64,000 bases of DNA, taken from contig NZ_JACSPT010000001.1 in NCBI RefSeq assembly GCF_014837015.1, positions 280,621 to 344,620 of the forward strand, read 5' to 3'. The stretch comes from Acinetobacter pecorum. Its GTDB lineage: Bacteria; Pseudomonadota; Gammaproteobacteria; Pseudomonadales; Moraxellaceae. A program made the translations under genes and the position numbers. Below are positions 17,544 to 26,494 of the stretch, piece after piece; position 1 is the stretch's first letter, and each line of letters opens with the position of its first letter. The notes under the pieces are model-generated. The model saw only the letters and a program-made list of their open reading frames with translations. It did no database searches and had not been told where the DNA came from.

Positions 17544-18989
17544 TTAAGAAGAACAGCTGACCATTACTTCTGGCACATCACTTGGCAATGGTGCTAAATC
17601 TTCAGGCTGTTCCAGATCTGAATGTTTCTGATAAGGCTGACTCAATAATTTAAACAGGCGGTCTACTTCAGAAAAATCATCCCGCTCTGCCAGTTCAATG
17701 GCTTTCTGTGCCATATGATTTCGCAGAATATAATGCGGATTGGCCAGTTGCATGGCGGCATCCAATTCTTCTATATCCTGGTGTTCACGGATAGATTCAT
17801 ATTGCGCCAGGAATGCTTCAAACTGGCGTCGGTCCAGGCAATCATCTTTAAGGGCTTCATAGTCTTTATTTTGCAACCGGATAAAACTCTGGGTGTAGTC
17901 CAGTTGCTCACTTTGCAAAATTCGCAAGAATGCCATTGCACAGTCAAAACTGTCTTTATGGAAACTTGGCAACCCCATTTTCTGGTTTAAACCATGTTCA
18001 TAATGTTCCAGGAAAGTTGGTTCATAGTGTTCCAGACATTGGGAAAGATCTTGTTTCCACTGTTCTTTATCATAGTCTATAGGGCAGAGCGAAATCAGGT
18101 TATTCAACCACATCCATAAATTCCAGTGTCCGATACTGGGCTGCTGCTGATAGGTGTAACGGCCCTGATAGTCCGAATGGTTATTGATCCAGTTCGGACG
18201 GAAACGTTCCATAAAACCATAAGGGCCAAAGTCGAGTGTTGATCCGGTAATATTCAGGTTGTCGGTATTCATGACGCCATGTGCAAAACCGACCAGTTGC
18301 CATTTGGCAATCATGACGGCAGTGCGCTGAATGACTTTTTTGGCAAAGGCTAATATAGGCTGTTTAGCTTGCAGACATTCCGGATAATGCCACTCAATAC
18401 ATTTTTGCGTGAACTCAACTAATACATCTGGTTGATATTGATTGATCCACTCGAAATGACCGAAACGGATATGACAATCCGAAGTGCGCAACATCATCGC
18501 GCCCGGCTCCAGCTTCTCGCGCTGAATTCCCTGCGTGGACGAGGTAAATCCAACTGCATTACTGGATGCGACACCCAAAGCATTCAAGGCATGACCTGCC
18601 AGATACTCACGGATAACTGAACGCAGTACGGCCCGGCCATCGCCCATACGCGAATAAGGCGTAGACCCAGCACCTTTTAAATGCAGGTCAATAGTCTGAT
18701 TATTTTTATCCAGAATTTGCGCAATCAGCAGCCCGCGACCATCTCCCAACTGTCCTGCCCATTGTCCAAACTGATGGCCTGCATAGACCATGGCTAAGGG
18801 TTCAAACTCAGCAAAGACTTTCTGACCACTACAAATCTCGACCCATTGTGCCTTGTCTTCGTCCGACCATTGCAGCTGTTCTGCCAATACTGCATTAAAA
18901 TGTCCGGCTTTTGCGCCTTTTAACGGAAGGGGAAGCTGATGATGATAGAGACAGGACGGAAGTGTTTGATAGCGAGAATTAAAATACAT
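17544..18989 (-). CDS. selO: SelO (YdiU) pseudokinase-fold AMPylase
   Basis: This 481-aa protein matches SelO in length and sequence: VYAGHQFGQWAGQLGDGRGL, HLKGAGSTPYSRMGDGRAVL, and VMNTDNLNITGSTLDFGPYG (the region carrying the metal-binding Asn/Asp). SelO has an inverted protein-kinase active site and transfers AMP to proteins in response to oxidative stress (literature on E. coli and human SelO). The protein ends in Cys-Ser-Ser, where animal SelO has selenocysteine, so this is the cysteine form. Its start, MYFNSRYQTLPSCLYHHQLP, is the first ATG. No partner gene is adjacent. Confidence 0.95.
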   Translation of the reverse strand: MYFNSRYQTLPSCLYHHQLPLPLKGAKAGHFNAVLAEQLQWSDEDKAQWVEICSGQKVFAEFEPLAMVYAGHQFGQWAGQLGDGRGLLIAQILDKNNQTIDLHLKGAGSTPYSRMGDGRAVLRSVIREYLAGHALNALGVASSNAVGFTSSTQGIQREKLEPGAMMLRTSDCHIRFGHFEWINQYQPDVLVEFTQKCIEWHYPECLQAKQPILAFAKKVIQRTAVMIAKWQLVGFAHGVMNTDNLNITGSTLDFGPYGFMERFRPNWINNHSDYQGRYTYQQQPSIGHWNLWMWLNNLISLCPIDYDKEQWKQDLSQCLEHYEPTFLEHYEHGLNQKMGLPSFHKDSFDCAMAFLRILQSEQLDYTQSFIRLQNKDYEALKDDCLDRRQFEAFLAQYESIREHQDIEELDAAMQLANPHYILRNHMAQKAIELAERDDFSEVDRLFKLLSQPYQKHSDLEQPEDLAPLPSDVPEVMVSCSS

Positions 18990-19082
18990 GGCATTCAGTA
19001 CAGGCTAGGAGTAAATGAACTATAACAAAGATAGTTGTATAAAACTGTTGTATAAGCGAGAGTTCACGTTATCTTTCAGCAT

Positions 19083-19110
19083 AAAAAAAGCCCCGAGCGG
19101 GGCTTTTCGT
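19083..19110 (-). terminator. Terminator of the desaturase gene
   Basis: AAAAGCCCCG-A-GCGGGGCTTTT, with T-runs on the minus strand, lies 13 nt past the desaturase stop. Confidence 0.92.
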
Positions 19111-19122
19111 TTTGACAGATTT

Positions 19123-20289
19123 TTATTGAGAAACTGCAGATTTTTTCAAATTACGAACCAGTAAGTTCAAGGTCTCACGGTGATGGGAAAGACGTTGTTC
19201 TACCAGCTGGAATTCAACTTTCAATTTGTCATCCATCTGGTGAATCTTTTCAGCCATCGATGCTTTCTTGACCTGAATTTCCTGTTCTTTCAACTTCGCC
19301 CAGTCATTTAAAGTTTGGGTAAAAGCATCATATTCCTGTGCAATCTTGGTTTTCACTGTCGAGATATCTTCAGAAACGTCATGGCCATAAACTGCAAGAT
19401 CCTGTTCAGCATATTTAAACTTCATTGCCAATTCCGCTTTTTTGATATTAAAGCTAGGAATACGGCGCAAGTTTTTTGCTAAACCGAGTTTAGAGCAGGT
19501 CCAGATCAACCATTTGGTTGGATCATACTGCCACCATTTCACGCCGTTACGGTAGTCGTACTGGAAAATGTGGTGATAGTTATGATAACCCTCACCCCAA
19601 GTTGCAATTGCGAGTACAAAATTGTCACGCGCAGTATTTTCGTCAGTATATGGACGATTCCCCCACATATGGCACAGTGAGTTGATGAAGAAAGTGACGT
19701 GATGGCTCAAAATTAAACGCATTAATCCGCCTAACAGCAATACACCCCAGACATCGCCTACCATCAAGCCAATAGGTAATAAAATTGCGGCATGAACGGC
19801 AATCACTAATGGAACGTAGTATTCGTCCTGAAACATCACTACTTTATCTTTTAACAGATCTGGCGCATTTTTGTAGTTGGCTACACCGGATGGATAATCA
19901 CGTAACATCCAGCCAATATGTGCATACCAGAAGCCTCGATTAATCGAGTACGGGTCTTGCTCCACGTCATCAACATGGCGGTGATGGGTACGGTGACCAG
20001 ATGCCCAGAATAAAATACTATTCTGTACTGCAAAGGTACCCATGATCATCAAGATGATTTTTAATGGTAAGGTGGCTTCATAAGCACGATGTGCCCACAG
20101 GCGATGGTATCCTGCTGTAATGCCAAGGCTGCTTACGCCCAGTAAAACAAACATACTGATCCAAGCGGCAACACTAAAATCATGGTGATACGCATACAAC
20201 GGAATCGCAATCAGGGCTACGATTGGTAAAAATACCAAGGCAAACACAGCAATCCAGTTGATGGGGGCTTTGGGTAAGGGAGCATTCAT
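19123..20289 (-). CDS. Membrane fatty-acid (acyl-CoA/acyl-lipid) delta-9-type desaturase
   Basis: This 388-aa integral membrane di-iron desaturase has all three histidine boxes: HRLWAH (about residue 62), HRTHHRH (about 99) and EGYHNYHH (about 235). There are four hydrophobic segments in two pairs. It introduces a cis double bond into a saturated acyl chain using O2 and an electron donor. The C-terminal ~100 residues after the third box form a long charged helical, probably coiled-coil, extension (AQEYDAFTQTLNDWAKLKEQ; MAEKIHQMDDKLKVEFQLVE). That tail is longer than in the minimal family. The start is the ATG of MNAPLPKAPINW; a GTG four codons upstream also has a possible ribosome binding site. 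Confidence 0.9.
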   Translation of the reverse strand: MNAPLPKAPINWIAVFALVFLPIVALIAIPLYAYHHDFSVAAWISMFVLLGVSSLGITAGYHRLWAHRAYEATLPLKIILMIMGTFAVQNSILFWASGHRTHHRHVDDVEQDPYSINRGFWYAHIGWMLRDYPSGVANYKNAPDLLKDKVVMFQDEYYVPLVIAVHAAILLPIGLMVGDVWGVLLLGGLMRLILSHHVTFFINSLCHMWGNRPYTDENTARDNFVLAIATWGEGYHNYHHIFQYDYRNGVKWWQYDPTKWLIWTCSKLGLAKNLRRIPSFNIKKAELAMKFKYAEQDLAVYGHDVSEDISTVKTKIAQEYDAFTQTLNDWAKLKEQEIQVKKASMAEKIHQMDDKLKVEFQLVEQRLSHHRETLNLLVRNLKKSAVSQ

Positions 20290-20301
20290 CTCCAACAGCA
20301 C

Positions 20302-20733
20302 TCCTAGAACCTCGAAAGGTTTAACAATAAGCAGAAACCGCTGTTCGTTTTAACAGCAGCCTATCTTGTTCATATTAGCATGTGGTCTAGGGCTTCACTA
20401 GCATTATTGTACGGTTGTATTGTACTTGTGAGTCTTGGAATAAGCCGGCGAAAACTGCCATTTTTCCAAGCTGGATAAGCCCTGATTTCTGTCTAAGTGG
20501 CTGAGGATTATCAACCTTTTATTTTTTTATTTTTGGCTTAGGATAGCTGAAAGGGTTGTTCATAATTTCTACAAGATTGCATATCAGTTTGCAGACAGAT
20601 GCGGAAAATAAACCTAAGTTAACCTAGACTTAGCATAAGTTTAAGCAGATTCTCTATTTTTAAAAAATTGATGAGGGTAAAGATATAAACAAGAAGATAA
20701 CTGCAAATTTATTATGTAAATGAGACTAGTACT
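20302..20733. other. Intergenic region upstream of the desaturase
   Basis: These 430 bp have no convincing ORF. It contains a 6-bp hairpin GCTGTT/AACAGC (20340-20357) in the probable leader, and a direct repeat ATTGTAC (20406-20412 and 20419-20425) whose complement places TACAAT twice on the desaturase strand. These may be promoter or operator elements, but neither is diagnostic. Nothing else recognisable. Confidence 0.35.
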
Positions 20734-21447
20734 TTAAAGCTGTTGCAGCATCAGTTTTGGATAATCTGTAATTAAGCCCTGAATACCCCAGTCCCGAAGC
20801 TGCTTGGCACGCGTCACATCATTGACCGTCCAGACACTGATATTTAGCTCGGCTGCCTGCGTAGCCTGGATCAGGTCTTGGCTAACCAGTTCATTCATCC
20901 AGCCAATATGACAGCATCCCAGTTCCAGCGCCTGATCAATGGCTTGGTGTTTGACATCGGTTTCAATCAACAAACCGCGTTTTAAGCAGGAGTTTTGCTG
21001 TTTCAAGGCATTCAGGATTTTCGCATCAAAGCTGGTAACAATAGCTGCCTGCTCATAGCCTTGCAGTTGTTGTTCGACTTCTAATGCTATTTTTTCGGCT
21101 GCTGCTTCGGAGTCAACGCTTTTGATTTCAACTTCAATATGTTCAAAATTTCGAATGACATTTAAGGTTTGATCAAGGAGCGGAGTGGCTTCGATTTTAT
21201 TCCATTCTGACCATTTGACTGCATGATTATATTGGACAAGATCTTGACGGTTACACTCATACAAAGGTTTCTGCAAGCCGGTGGTACGAACAAAATTGTC
21301 GTCATGCATGATGATTAAAGCATTGTCTTTGAGTTGACGAACATCAAACTCAACGGCGCGAATGCCGATTTCCTGAATATACTGAAAACCGCCCAAGGTA
21401 TTTTCAGGGGCTTCGCCACGTGCACCACGATGTCCAATTATGCGCAT
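20734..21447 (-). CDS. Glycerophosphodiester phosphodiesterase (UgpQ-type, cytosolic)
   Basis: This 237-aa enzyme hydrolyses glycerophosphodiesters to glycerol-3-phosphate and an alcohol. The GDPD signature is clear: GHRGARGEAPENTLGGFQ at residues 5-22 (catalytic His), then AVEFDVRQLKDN and IMHDDNFVRTTG (metal and second catalytic His), then HIEVEIKS (metal-binding Glu pair) and the C-terminal SVWTVNDVTRAKQLRDWGIQ with GLITDYP. It has no signal peptide, so it is cytosolic like UgpQ. It is monocistronic in orientation with the cobalamin genes upstream but 143 nt away from them. Confidence 0.92.
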   Translation of the reverse strand: MRIIGHRGARGEAPENTLGGFQYIQEIGIRAVEFDVRQLKDNALIIMHDDNFVRTTGLQKPLYECNRQDLVQYNHAVKWSEWNKIEATPLLDQTLNVIRNFEHIEVEIKSVDSEAAAEKIALEVEQQLQGYEQAAIVTSFDAKILNALKQQNSCLKRGLLIETDVKHQAIDQALELGCCHIGWMNELVSQDLIQATQAAELNISVWTVNDVTRAKQLRDWGIQGLITDYPKLMLQQL

Positions 21448-21589
21448 AAGATGCTCATGAGTGGGAAAGTTAAGTTCATTTTGCGAGGGCTACGTGACAG
21501 AAGGATGACACTATCTATTTTCGTCAGATGCCCTATAAAATCAAGACACATCTGACGCGTATTTTTAGATGCTAATCTGGAAGCTGATT

Positions 21590-22174
21590 TTACTTTTCGA
21601 TGCTGTCATTGATATTTTTTTGCCAGAGCACTTCAGAACCACCCTCAGCGCGTTGCAGGGTACGTGATGCGACAAATAACCAGTCGGATAGACGGTTGAG
21701 TAGTTGTAGCGATGCAGCCTGAATATTTTGGTCACGGTGGTGGACTGACATCACGCTGCGTTCGGCGCGACGACAGACTGCACGAGCCTGATGGGCAAAG
21801 CTGCACACCAGCGTTCCAGCAGGCAGAATAAAGTCTTTTAACATCGGCAAAGTTTCATTCATACGGTCGATATCATTTTCCAGAAACTCAATCGATACCG
21901 GTTGCACCAGATTAAAACCCGGAATACACACTTCACCACCCAGATCAAATAGCCAGTGCTGGATCAGACTTAGGGATTTATCCCAAGGAGTTTTATCTTC
22001 AATAGTGCTTGCAGAAATCTGCGCGCGTAATACGCCAATTACTGCATTCAGCTCATCGACATCACCCAGCGCGGTAATACGCAAGTCATCTTTGGCAACG
22101 CGTGAGCCATCACCAAGCCCTGTAGTGCCCGAATCGCCTGTGCGCGTGTAGATTTTACTTAAACGGTGACCCAT
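21590..22174 (-). CDS. Cob(I)alamin adenosyltransferase, PduO type
   Basis: This 194-aa enzyme transfers the adenosyl group of ATP to cob(I)alamin, making adenosylcobalamin. The N-terminal KIYTRTGDSGTTGLGDGSRV is the ATP-binding signature, and later motifs are VDELNAVIGVLRAQ, FILPAGT, and ARAVCRRAERSV with LNRLSDWLFVASR. The ATG was chosen by an AAGGA 6 nt upstream; the longer frame adds 23 unlikely residues. It follows btuB in the same direction, but a terminator hairpin lies between them, so expression may be partly independent. With BtuB and the riboswitch it forms a cobalamin-uptake and activation module. Confidence 0.92.
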   Translation of the reverse strand: MGHRLSKIYTRTGDSGTTGLGDGSRVAKDDLRITALGDVDELNAVIGVLRAQISASTIEDKTPWDKSLSLIQHWLFDLGGEVCIPGFNLVQPVSIEFLENDIDRMNETLPMLKDFILPAGTLVCSFAHQARAVCRRAERSVMSVHHRDQNIQAASLQLLNRLSDWLFVASRTLQRAEGGSEVLWQKNINDSIEK

Positions 22175-22202
22175 TTGAATTCCTTGATTTTTTAAATGCT
22201 GA

Positions 22203-22240
22203 ATATAAAAAGAATCATGCCATAGGCATGACATGATTCT
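22203..22240 (-). terminator. Terminator of btuB
   Basis: AGAATCATG and CATGATTCT pair around a GC-containing inner hairpin and are followed on the minus strand by TTTTTAT. Confidence 0.8.
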
Positions 22241-22266
22241 CAAAAGTATTTCTAAAAAGGTTGCAC

Positions 22267-24105
22267 TTAGTATTTAAAGGTCACACCCGCAGAAGCGAGT
22301 CGGCCACCGTTCACATAGTACTGGTCGCCAGCACTATGCACAGTTTTGTATTTCACATCACCGACATTTTCAATGTTAGTAAACAGTTTAACTGTGGGAT
22401 TAATATTCCAATAGGCATTTAAGTCAACACGTGCATAACCTGGAATATCACGACTAAAGTCCTTCGCTTTCGATTTTGCTACCAGTGCAGCACTTAAACC
22501 GTAATCCGCATTTTGTAGACCTGTCGATACAGTGAATGACTGACGAGGGCGACGTAATAGCTCTGAATTCTGTTTCGTATCTTCAGTTTTGACATAAGTG
22601 TAACCGGCATTAATAAAGAACTGATCTTTTACCCATTGTGCCGTCAATTCGCCGCCAGTCATCTTGGCTTGATCAATGTTCTGGTTTTGGTAAATCGGAA
22701 AGGTATTGACCCAGTCGCCATTACAGGTACTGACACAAATGGAGTTGATTAAATTATCGACTTCCGTATAGAAAACGGAAGCACCTGCCAAAATATTTAA
22801 TGGAAGTTTTTGATCTATCCCCATTTCATACGAAATGCTTTCTTCAGGCTTCAATTGATCATTGCCGCCAAAAGCATACATATCATTTAAAGTCGGTGCC
22901 TTAAATGCTGAACCAATATTGGTATAAATGCTGGTATTAGGAAGCAGTTGATAACGGATACCACCTTGTGCAACGGTATGTGAGCCAAATTTTTCGTTAT
23001 CTTCGATACGCACACCCACCTGAGTGCTTAAGCTATTTGTCTGATACTGGTGCTGAATATAGTAGCCTGTTGAATTAATGTCTTCATCAAGATCCTGGGT
23101 TTTTGCATCGGTATTACGCTGGGTAATGCCCAGTAAAACATTTTGTGCTGCCGTGAAATTCCATTTGCCATAGATTTCTGCTTCTTGCGTGGTGCTATGT
23201 ACAAAGCTGCTTGAGGTGACCTGATCTAAGTCATCTTTAAACTGAGATAGACGTGCATTAATTTCAGTGGCTTGTGTTGGGTTAATACGACCTTTTAAAT
23301 TTACAATTTCATTTTGAAAATCTTGGCTGGAAAATGCACCCCAATTACTGTATTGGACATTTCCTGAATTTTGACTGTAATCGAGTGATGTTGCATAACG
23401 CTCTTTTTCAATACCGAATTTTGCACTATAGCCTTTTTGATCATAACTGTAGTTACGGTTGTCATTGATATTGAATACAGGTGTGCCATCAGTTTCTATA
23501 ACTTGACCGCGAATCTGCGCATACACCCCATTTTCTGCCAAGTCAGCCCCAATAATTGATTTGTAGGTTTGATTCTCACCAATTTCACCTGTTACAAAGG
23601 CACCCGTTTTTTCAGGCGTTTTTGTTACAAACTGCACTACACCACCAATTGCATCTGTACCATAAAGCACAGAAGCAGGGCCTTTTAAGACTTCAATCTG
23701 TTTAAGATCTGTGGTGTCTAAAAATGGAATAGACGCTGCACCTGTGGTGGCTGTATTTAAACGAACACCATCACGTAGTACCAAAACTTGATTGGAATTG
23801 GTGCCGCGTAAGAAAATAGAAGTTTGCTGGCCATAACCACCCGATTGCACGACATTAATACTTGGGTCTGTTTTAAGTAAATCTGGTAGTGCTTTAAGAG
23901 GTGACTGCTCAAGAATTGCAGGTTCAATAATCGAAATACGCGCTGGCACATTTTCAATTTTTTCTCCAGAGCGAGTCGCCGTGACTACAATGGTATCTAA
24001 AGATGCTTTTGCAACTTTTTGCTCGGTGGCATGAACAGATGAAGTGGTACCCAACGCAAGTGCGATCGCACCTACCAAGGCAGTAGGTTGAAATTGAATA
24101 GACAT
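22267..24105 (-). CDS. btuB: TonB-dependent vitamin B12 receptor BtuB
   Basis: This 612-aa outer-membrane receptor takes up cobalamin using TonB energy. A signal peptide (about residues 1-25, ending SSVHA) precedes the TonB box region LDTIVVTATRSGEKIENVPA. The plug has GYGQQTSIFLRGTNSNQVLV and IEVLKGPASVLYGTDAIGGV, and the barrel ends VTFKY. I chose the ATG of MSIQFQPTALV because GGAG lies 6 nt upstream; the ATG four codons earlier contains this ribosome binding site. Identity is supported mainly by the cobalamin riboswitch directly upstream and the adenosyltransferase downstream. Confidence 0.92.
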   Translation of the reverse strand: MSIQFQPTALVGAIALALGTTSSVHATEQKVAKASLDTIVVTATRSGEKIENVPARISIIEPAILEQSPLKALPDLLKTDPSINVVQSGGYGQQTSIFLRGTNSNQVLVLRDGVRLNTATTGAASIPFLDTTDLKQIEVLKGPASVLYGTDAIGGVVQFVTKTPEKTGAFVTGEIGENQTYKSIIGADLAENGVYAQIRGQVIETDGTPVFNINDNRNYSYDQKGYSAKFGIEKERYATSLDYSQNSGNVQYSNWGAFSSQDFQNEIVNLKGRINPTQATEINARLSQFKDDLDQVTSSSFVHSTTQEAEIYGKWNFTAAQNVLLGITQRNTDAKTQDLDEDINSTGYYIQHQYQTNSLSTQVGVRIEDNEKFGSHTVAQGGIRYQLLPNTSIYTNIGSAFKAPTLNDMYAFGGNDQLKPEESISYEMGIDQKLPLNILAGASVFYTEVDNLINSICVSTCNGDWVNTFPIYQNQNIDQAKMTGGELTAQWVKDQFFINAGYTYVKTEDTKQNSELLRRPRQSFTVSTGLQNADYGLSAALVAKSKAKDFSRDIPGYARVDLNAYWNINPTVKLFTNIENVGDVKYKTVHSAGDQYYVNGGRLASAGVTFKY

Positions 24106-24154
24106 GAAATGCTCCATACATTCACTTCCCCGTGAATGATTGAGTTATAGAACA

Positions 24155-24340
24155 CAACAAGCAGGTTTCCGGACTTAAATGTGCAAAGCAGCGACTTTGC
24201 TGTATATCCACCTTCCCACATCAAGATGCAGTGGTGTAAACCGAAGGGTTTAAATTGAGATACGTTTCATTTTTTACCGTTGCGGGGGCAGTGCTGGATT
24301 TACACCAGCTTCCCTAAAGCCTGAAGGCTTGGACTTGCTG
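24155..24340 (-). ncRNA. Cobalamin riboswitch controlling btuB
   Basis: On the minus strand the conserved parts appear in order: GGGAAGCTGGTGTAAATCC, AGCACTGCCCCCGCAACGGT, then, after variable arms, the B12 box AAGTCCGGAAACCTGC. The ends CAGCAAG and CTTGTTG close P1 with one wobble pair. A small hairpin ATTCAC/GTGAAT (24120-24137) lies between the aptamer and the btuB ribosome binding site, with GGGGAA in its loop. Cobalamin binding is expected to shut off btuB, through translation or termination. The direct mechanism cannot be decided here. Confidence 0.95.
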
Positions 24341-24497
24341 CAAAGTGAGCGCAGTATAAAGTCAGGATGGCGGATACACAATCTGCATCAAGAATAATCC
24401 GGATGAACTTTACGCAAGTCAGGAAAATTGCATTACAATGATTTGCCCCAATCTTATAGATTGTTCAATACATTGGTAGATATAGAGCCAACATAAT

Positions 24498-25142
24498 ATG
24501 CGAACCCGTGCCAAAATTTGTGGAATCACCCGAGTTGAAGATGTACATGCCGTAGTCAATGCTGGCTGTGATGCGATAGGATTTGTATTTTATCCACCGA
24601 GTCCGCGGCATGTCACTTTAGAGCAGGCTGAAATCCTGATCCGGGCGGTTCCAGCTTATGTGCAGGCCGTAGGTTTATTTGTAAATAGTCGCGCAGATGA
24701 AATTCAGGATATTCTGAAAACTGTTCCACTGGATATTTTACAATTTCATGGTGATGAAACGCCTGAACAATGTCAGGCCATCGCCCAGCAGGTGGGGCGC
24801 CGCTGGTATAAAGCCATTCAGGTGCAACCTGATCTGGATGTGGTTGCAGAAATTCAGCGTTATCAAGATGCAGGCGCAAGTGCAGTACTGTTAGACGCAT
24901 GGCATCCTGACCTGAAAGGTGGCACAGGGCACAGCTTCGATTGGGATACATTTCCCAAACTCAATATTCCCTTGATCTTGGCAGGCGGTTTAAATCCTGA
25001 CAATATCGAACAGGCAATTCTCACCACACAGGCGTATGCCGTGGATGTGAGTGGCGGTGTCGAGTCCGCAAAAGGTATTAAAGACCAACAACTCATAGAA
25101 CGCTTTATGCAAGGAGTCCATCGTGGATCAGCAAAGTACTAG
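24498..25142 (+). CDS. trpF: Phosphoribosylanthranilate isomerase
   Basis: This 214-aa TIM-barrel enzyme converts N-(5-phosphoribosyl)anthranilate to CdRP in tryptophan synthesis. It has the catalytic Cys and motif [20 protein letters not shown] at the start, [61 protein letters not shown] and [16 protein letters not shown]. The reading frame overlaps the start of trpB by 20 bp, so the two are translationally coupled. I see no leader peptide or attenuator upstream. Other trp genes are not in this window. Confidence 0.97.
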   Translation: MRTRAKICGITRVEDVHAVVNAGCDAIGFVFYPPSPRHVTLEQAEILIRAVPAYVQAVGLFVNSRADEIQDILKTVPLDILQFHGDETPEQCQAIAQQVGRRWYKAIQVQPDLDVVAEIQRYQDAGASAVLLDAWHPDLKGGTGHSFDWDTFPKLNIPLILAGGLNPDNIEQAILTTQAYAVDVSGGVESAKGIKDQQLIERFMQGVHRGSAKY

Positions 25143-26367
25143 CCAGAACAGTCAGGCAGTTGACTATACCCAATTCCCGGATGAACGCGGGCATTTCGGT
25201 ATTCATGGCGGACGTTTTGTGTCAGAAACACTCATGGCGGCTTTAGAAGACTTGGAAAAGCTCTATTTTCGTATGAAAGATGATGCGCAGTTTTTGGCAG
25301 AATTTGACCGTGACATGGCGTTTTACGTCGGTCGTCCGAGTCCTTTATATCATGCTGAACGATGGTCGAAAGAGTTGGGTGGCGCACAGATTTACCTGAA
25401 ACGTGAAGACCTGAACCATACCGGTTCTCACAAAGTAAATAATACAATCGGTCAGGCCTTACTGGCGAAGCTTTCCGGCAAGAAACGTATTATTGCCGAA
25501 ACAGGGGCAGGCCAGCACGGTGTAGCAACGGCAACGATTGCAGCACGTTTAGGTCTTGAATGCGTAGTATTCATGGGCGCAGACGATGTAAAACGTCAGG
25601 CGATGAACGTCTACCGTATGCGTTTATTAGGTGCGACGGTTGTGTCGGTAGAAAGTGGATCTAAAACATTGAAAGATGCCATGAACGAAGCCATGCGTGA
25701 CTGGGTGACCAATGTGGATTCAACTTACTACGTCATTGGTACCGTGGCAGGTCCACATCCATATCCGCAACTGGTTCGTGATTTCCAGTCGATCATCGGT
25801 CGTGAAGCACGCCGTCAGATTCAGGAACAGGCAGGCCGTCTGCCAGATGCACTGGTCGCATGTGTCGGTGGTGGATCCAATGCCATGGGCTTGTTCTACC
25901 CATTCCTGAATGATCAGGACGTGAAAATGTACGGAGTAGAAGCAGCAGGTCTGGGTATTGAAACTGGTAAGCACTCTGCACCGTTAAATGCCGGACATGT
26001 GGGCGTATTACACGGTAACCGGACTTACCTGATGTCTGATAAAGAAGGTCAGATCATTGAAACTCATTCAATTTCTGCAGGTCTGGACTATCCGGGTGTG
26101 GGGCCGGAACATAGCTTCCTGAAAGATATGGATCGTGTGAACTATGTACCAATTACAGATACTGAAGCATTACAGGGTTTCCGTGATTTAACCAAGATTG
26201 AAGGCATTATTCCGGCGCTGGAAAGTGCACATGCCATGGCTTATGTCACTAAACTTGCACCGACCATGGACAAGGATCAGATTATTATTGCGACGGTTTC
26301 AGGTCGTGGTGATAAGGACTTGATGACTGTGGCACGCATTGATGGCGTAGAAATGGTTGAGATGTAA
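25123..26367 (+). CDS. trpB: Tryptophan synthase beta chain
   Basis: This 414-aa PLP enzyme joins indole and serine to make tryptophan. It starts at GTG, with AGGAG about 7 nt upstream inside trpF. Motifs include the PLP-binding lysine in [16 protein letters not shown] (about residue 100), [40 protein letters not shown] (phosphate loop) and the C-terminal [15 protein letters not shown]. The N-terminal stretch of about 25 residues before [15 protein letters not shown] is longer than E. coli TrpB. trpA is not next to it here, unlike the usual trpBA order; the terminator and a repeat end the unit. Confidence 0.97.
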   Translation: MDQQSTSQNSQAVDYTQFPDERGHFGIHGGRFVSETLMAALEDLEKLYFRMKDDAQFLAEFDRDMAFYVGRPSPLYHAERWSKELGGAQIYLKREDLNHTGSHKVNNTIGQALLAKLSGKKRIIAETGAGQHGVATATIAARLGLECVVFMGADDVKRQAMNVYRMRLLGATVVSVESGSKTLKDAMNEAMRDWVTNVDSTYYVIGTVAGPHPYPQLVRDFQSIIGREARRQIQEQAGRLPDALVACVGGGSNAMGLFYPFLNDQDVKMYGVEAAGLGIETGKHSAPLNAGHVGVLHGNRTYLMSDKEGQIIETHSISAGLDYPGVGPEHSFLKDMDRVNYVPITDTEALQGFRDLTKIEGIIPALESAHAMAYVTKLAPTMDKDQIIIATVSGRGDKDLMTVARIDGVEMVEM

Positions 26368-26378
26368 GTTCCTTAAAG

Positions 26379-26412
26379 TTCTCTCCTTATAGGAGAGGGT
26401 TTGGGAGAGGTT
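26379..26412. repeat. CCTCTCC/GGAGAGG palindromic repeat, copy 3
   Basis: TTCTCTCCTTATAGGAGAGG is followed by GTTTGGGAGAGG. It lies between the convergent trpB and acyl-CoA synthetase genes, just before their terminator. Confidence 0.8.
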
Positions 26413-26421
26413 ATTTCAAAT

Positions 26422-26459
26422 AAAAAATCGTGCTAATAAAACTTAGCACGATTTTTTTA
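26422..26459. terminator. Bidirectional terminator between trpB and the acyl-CoA synthetase
   Basis: AAAAATCGTGCTA and TAGCACGATTTTT form a 13-bp stem with A and T runs on both sides, between convergent genes. Confidence 0.92.
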
Positions 26460-26494
26460 TCGGACAGATTTTGCGGGAACCTGCTTATCTGGAG

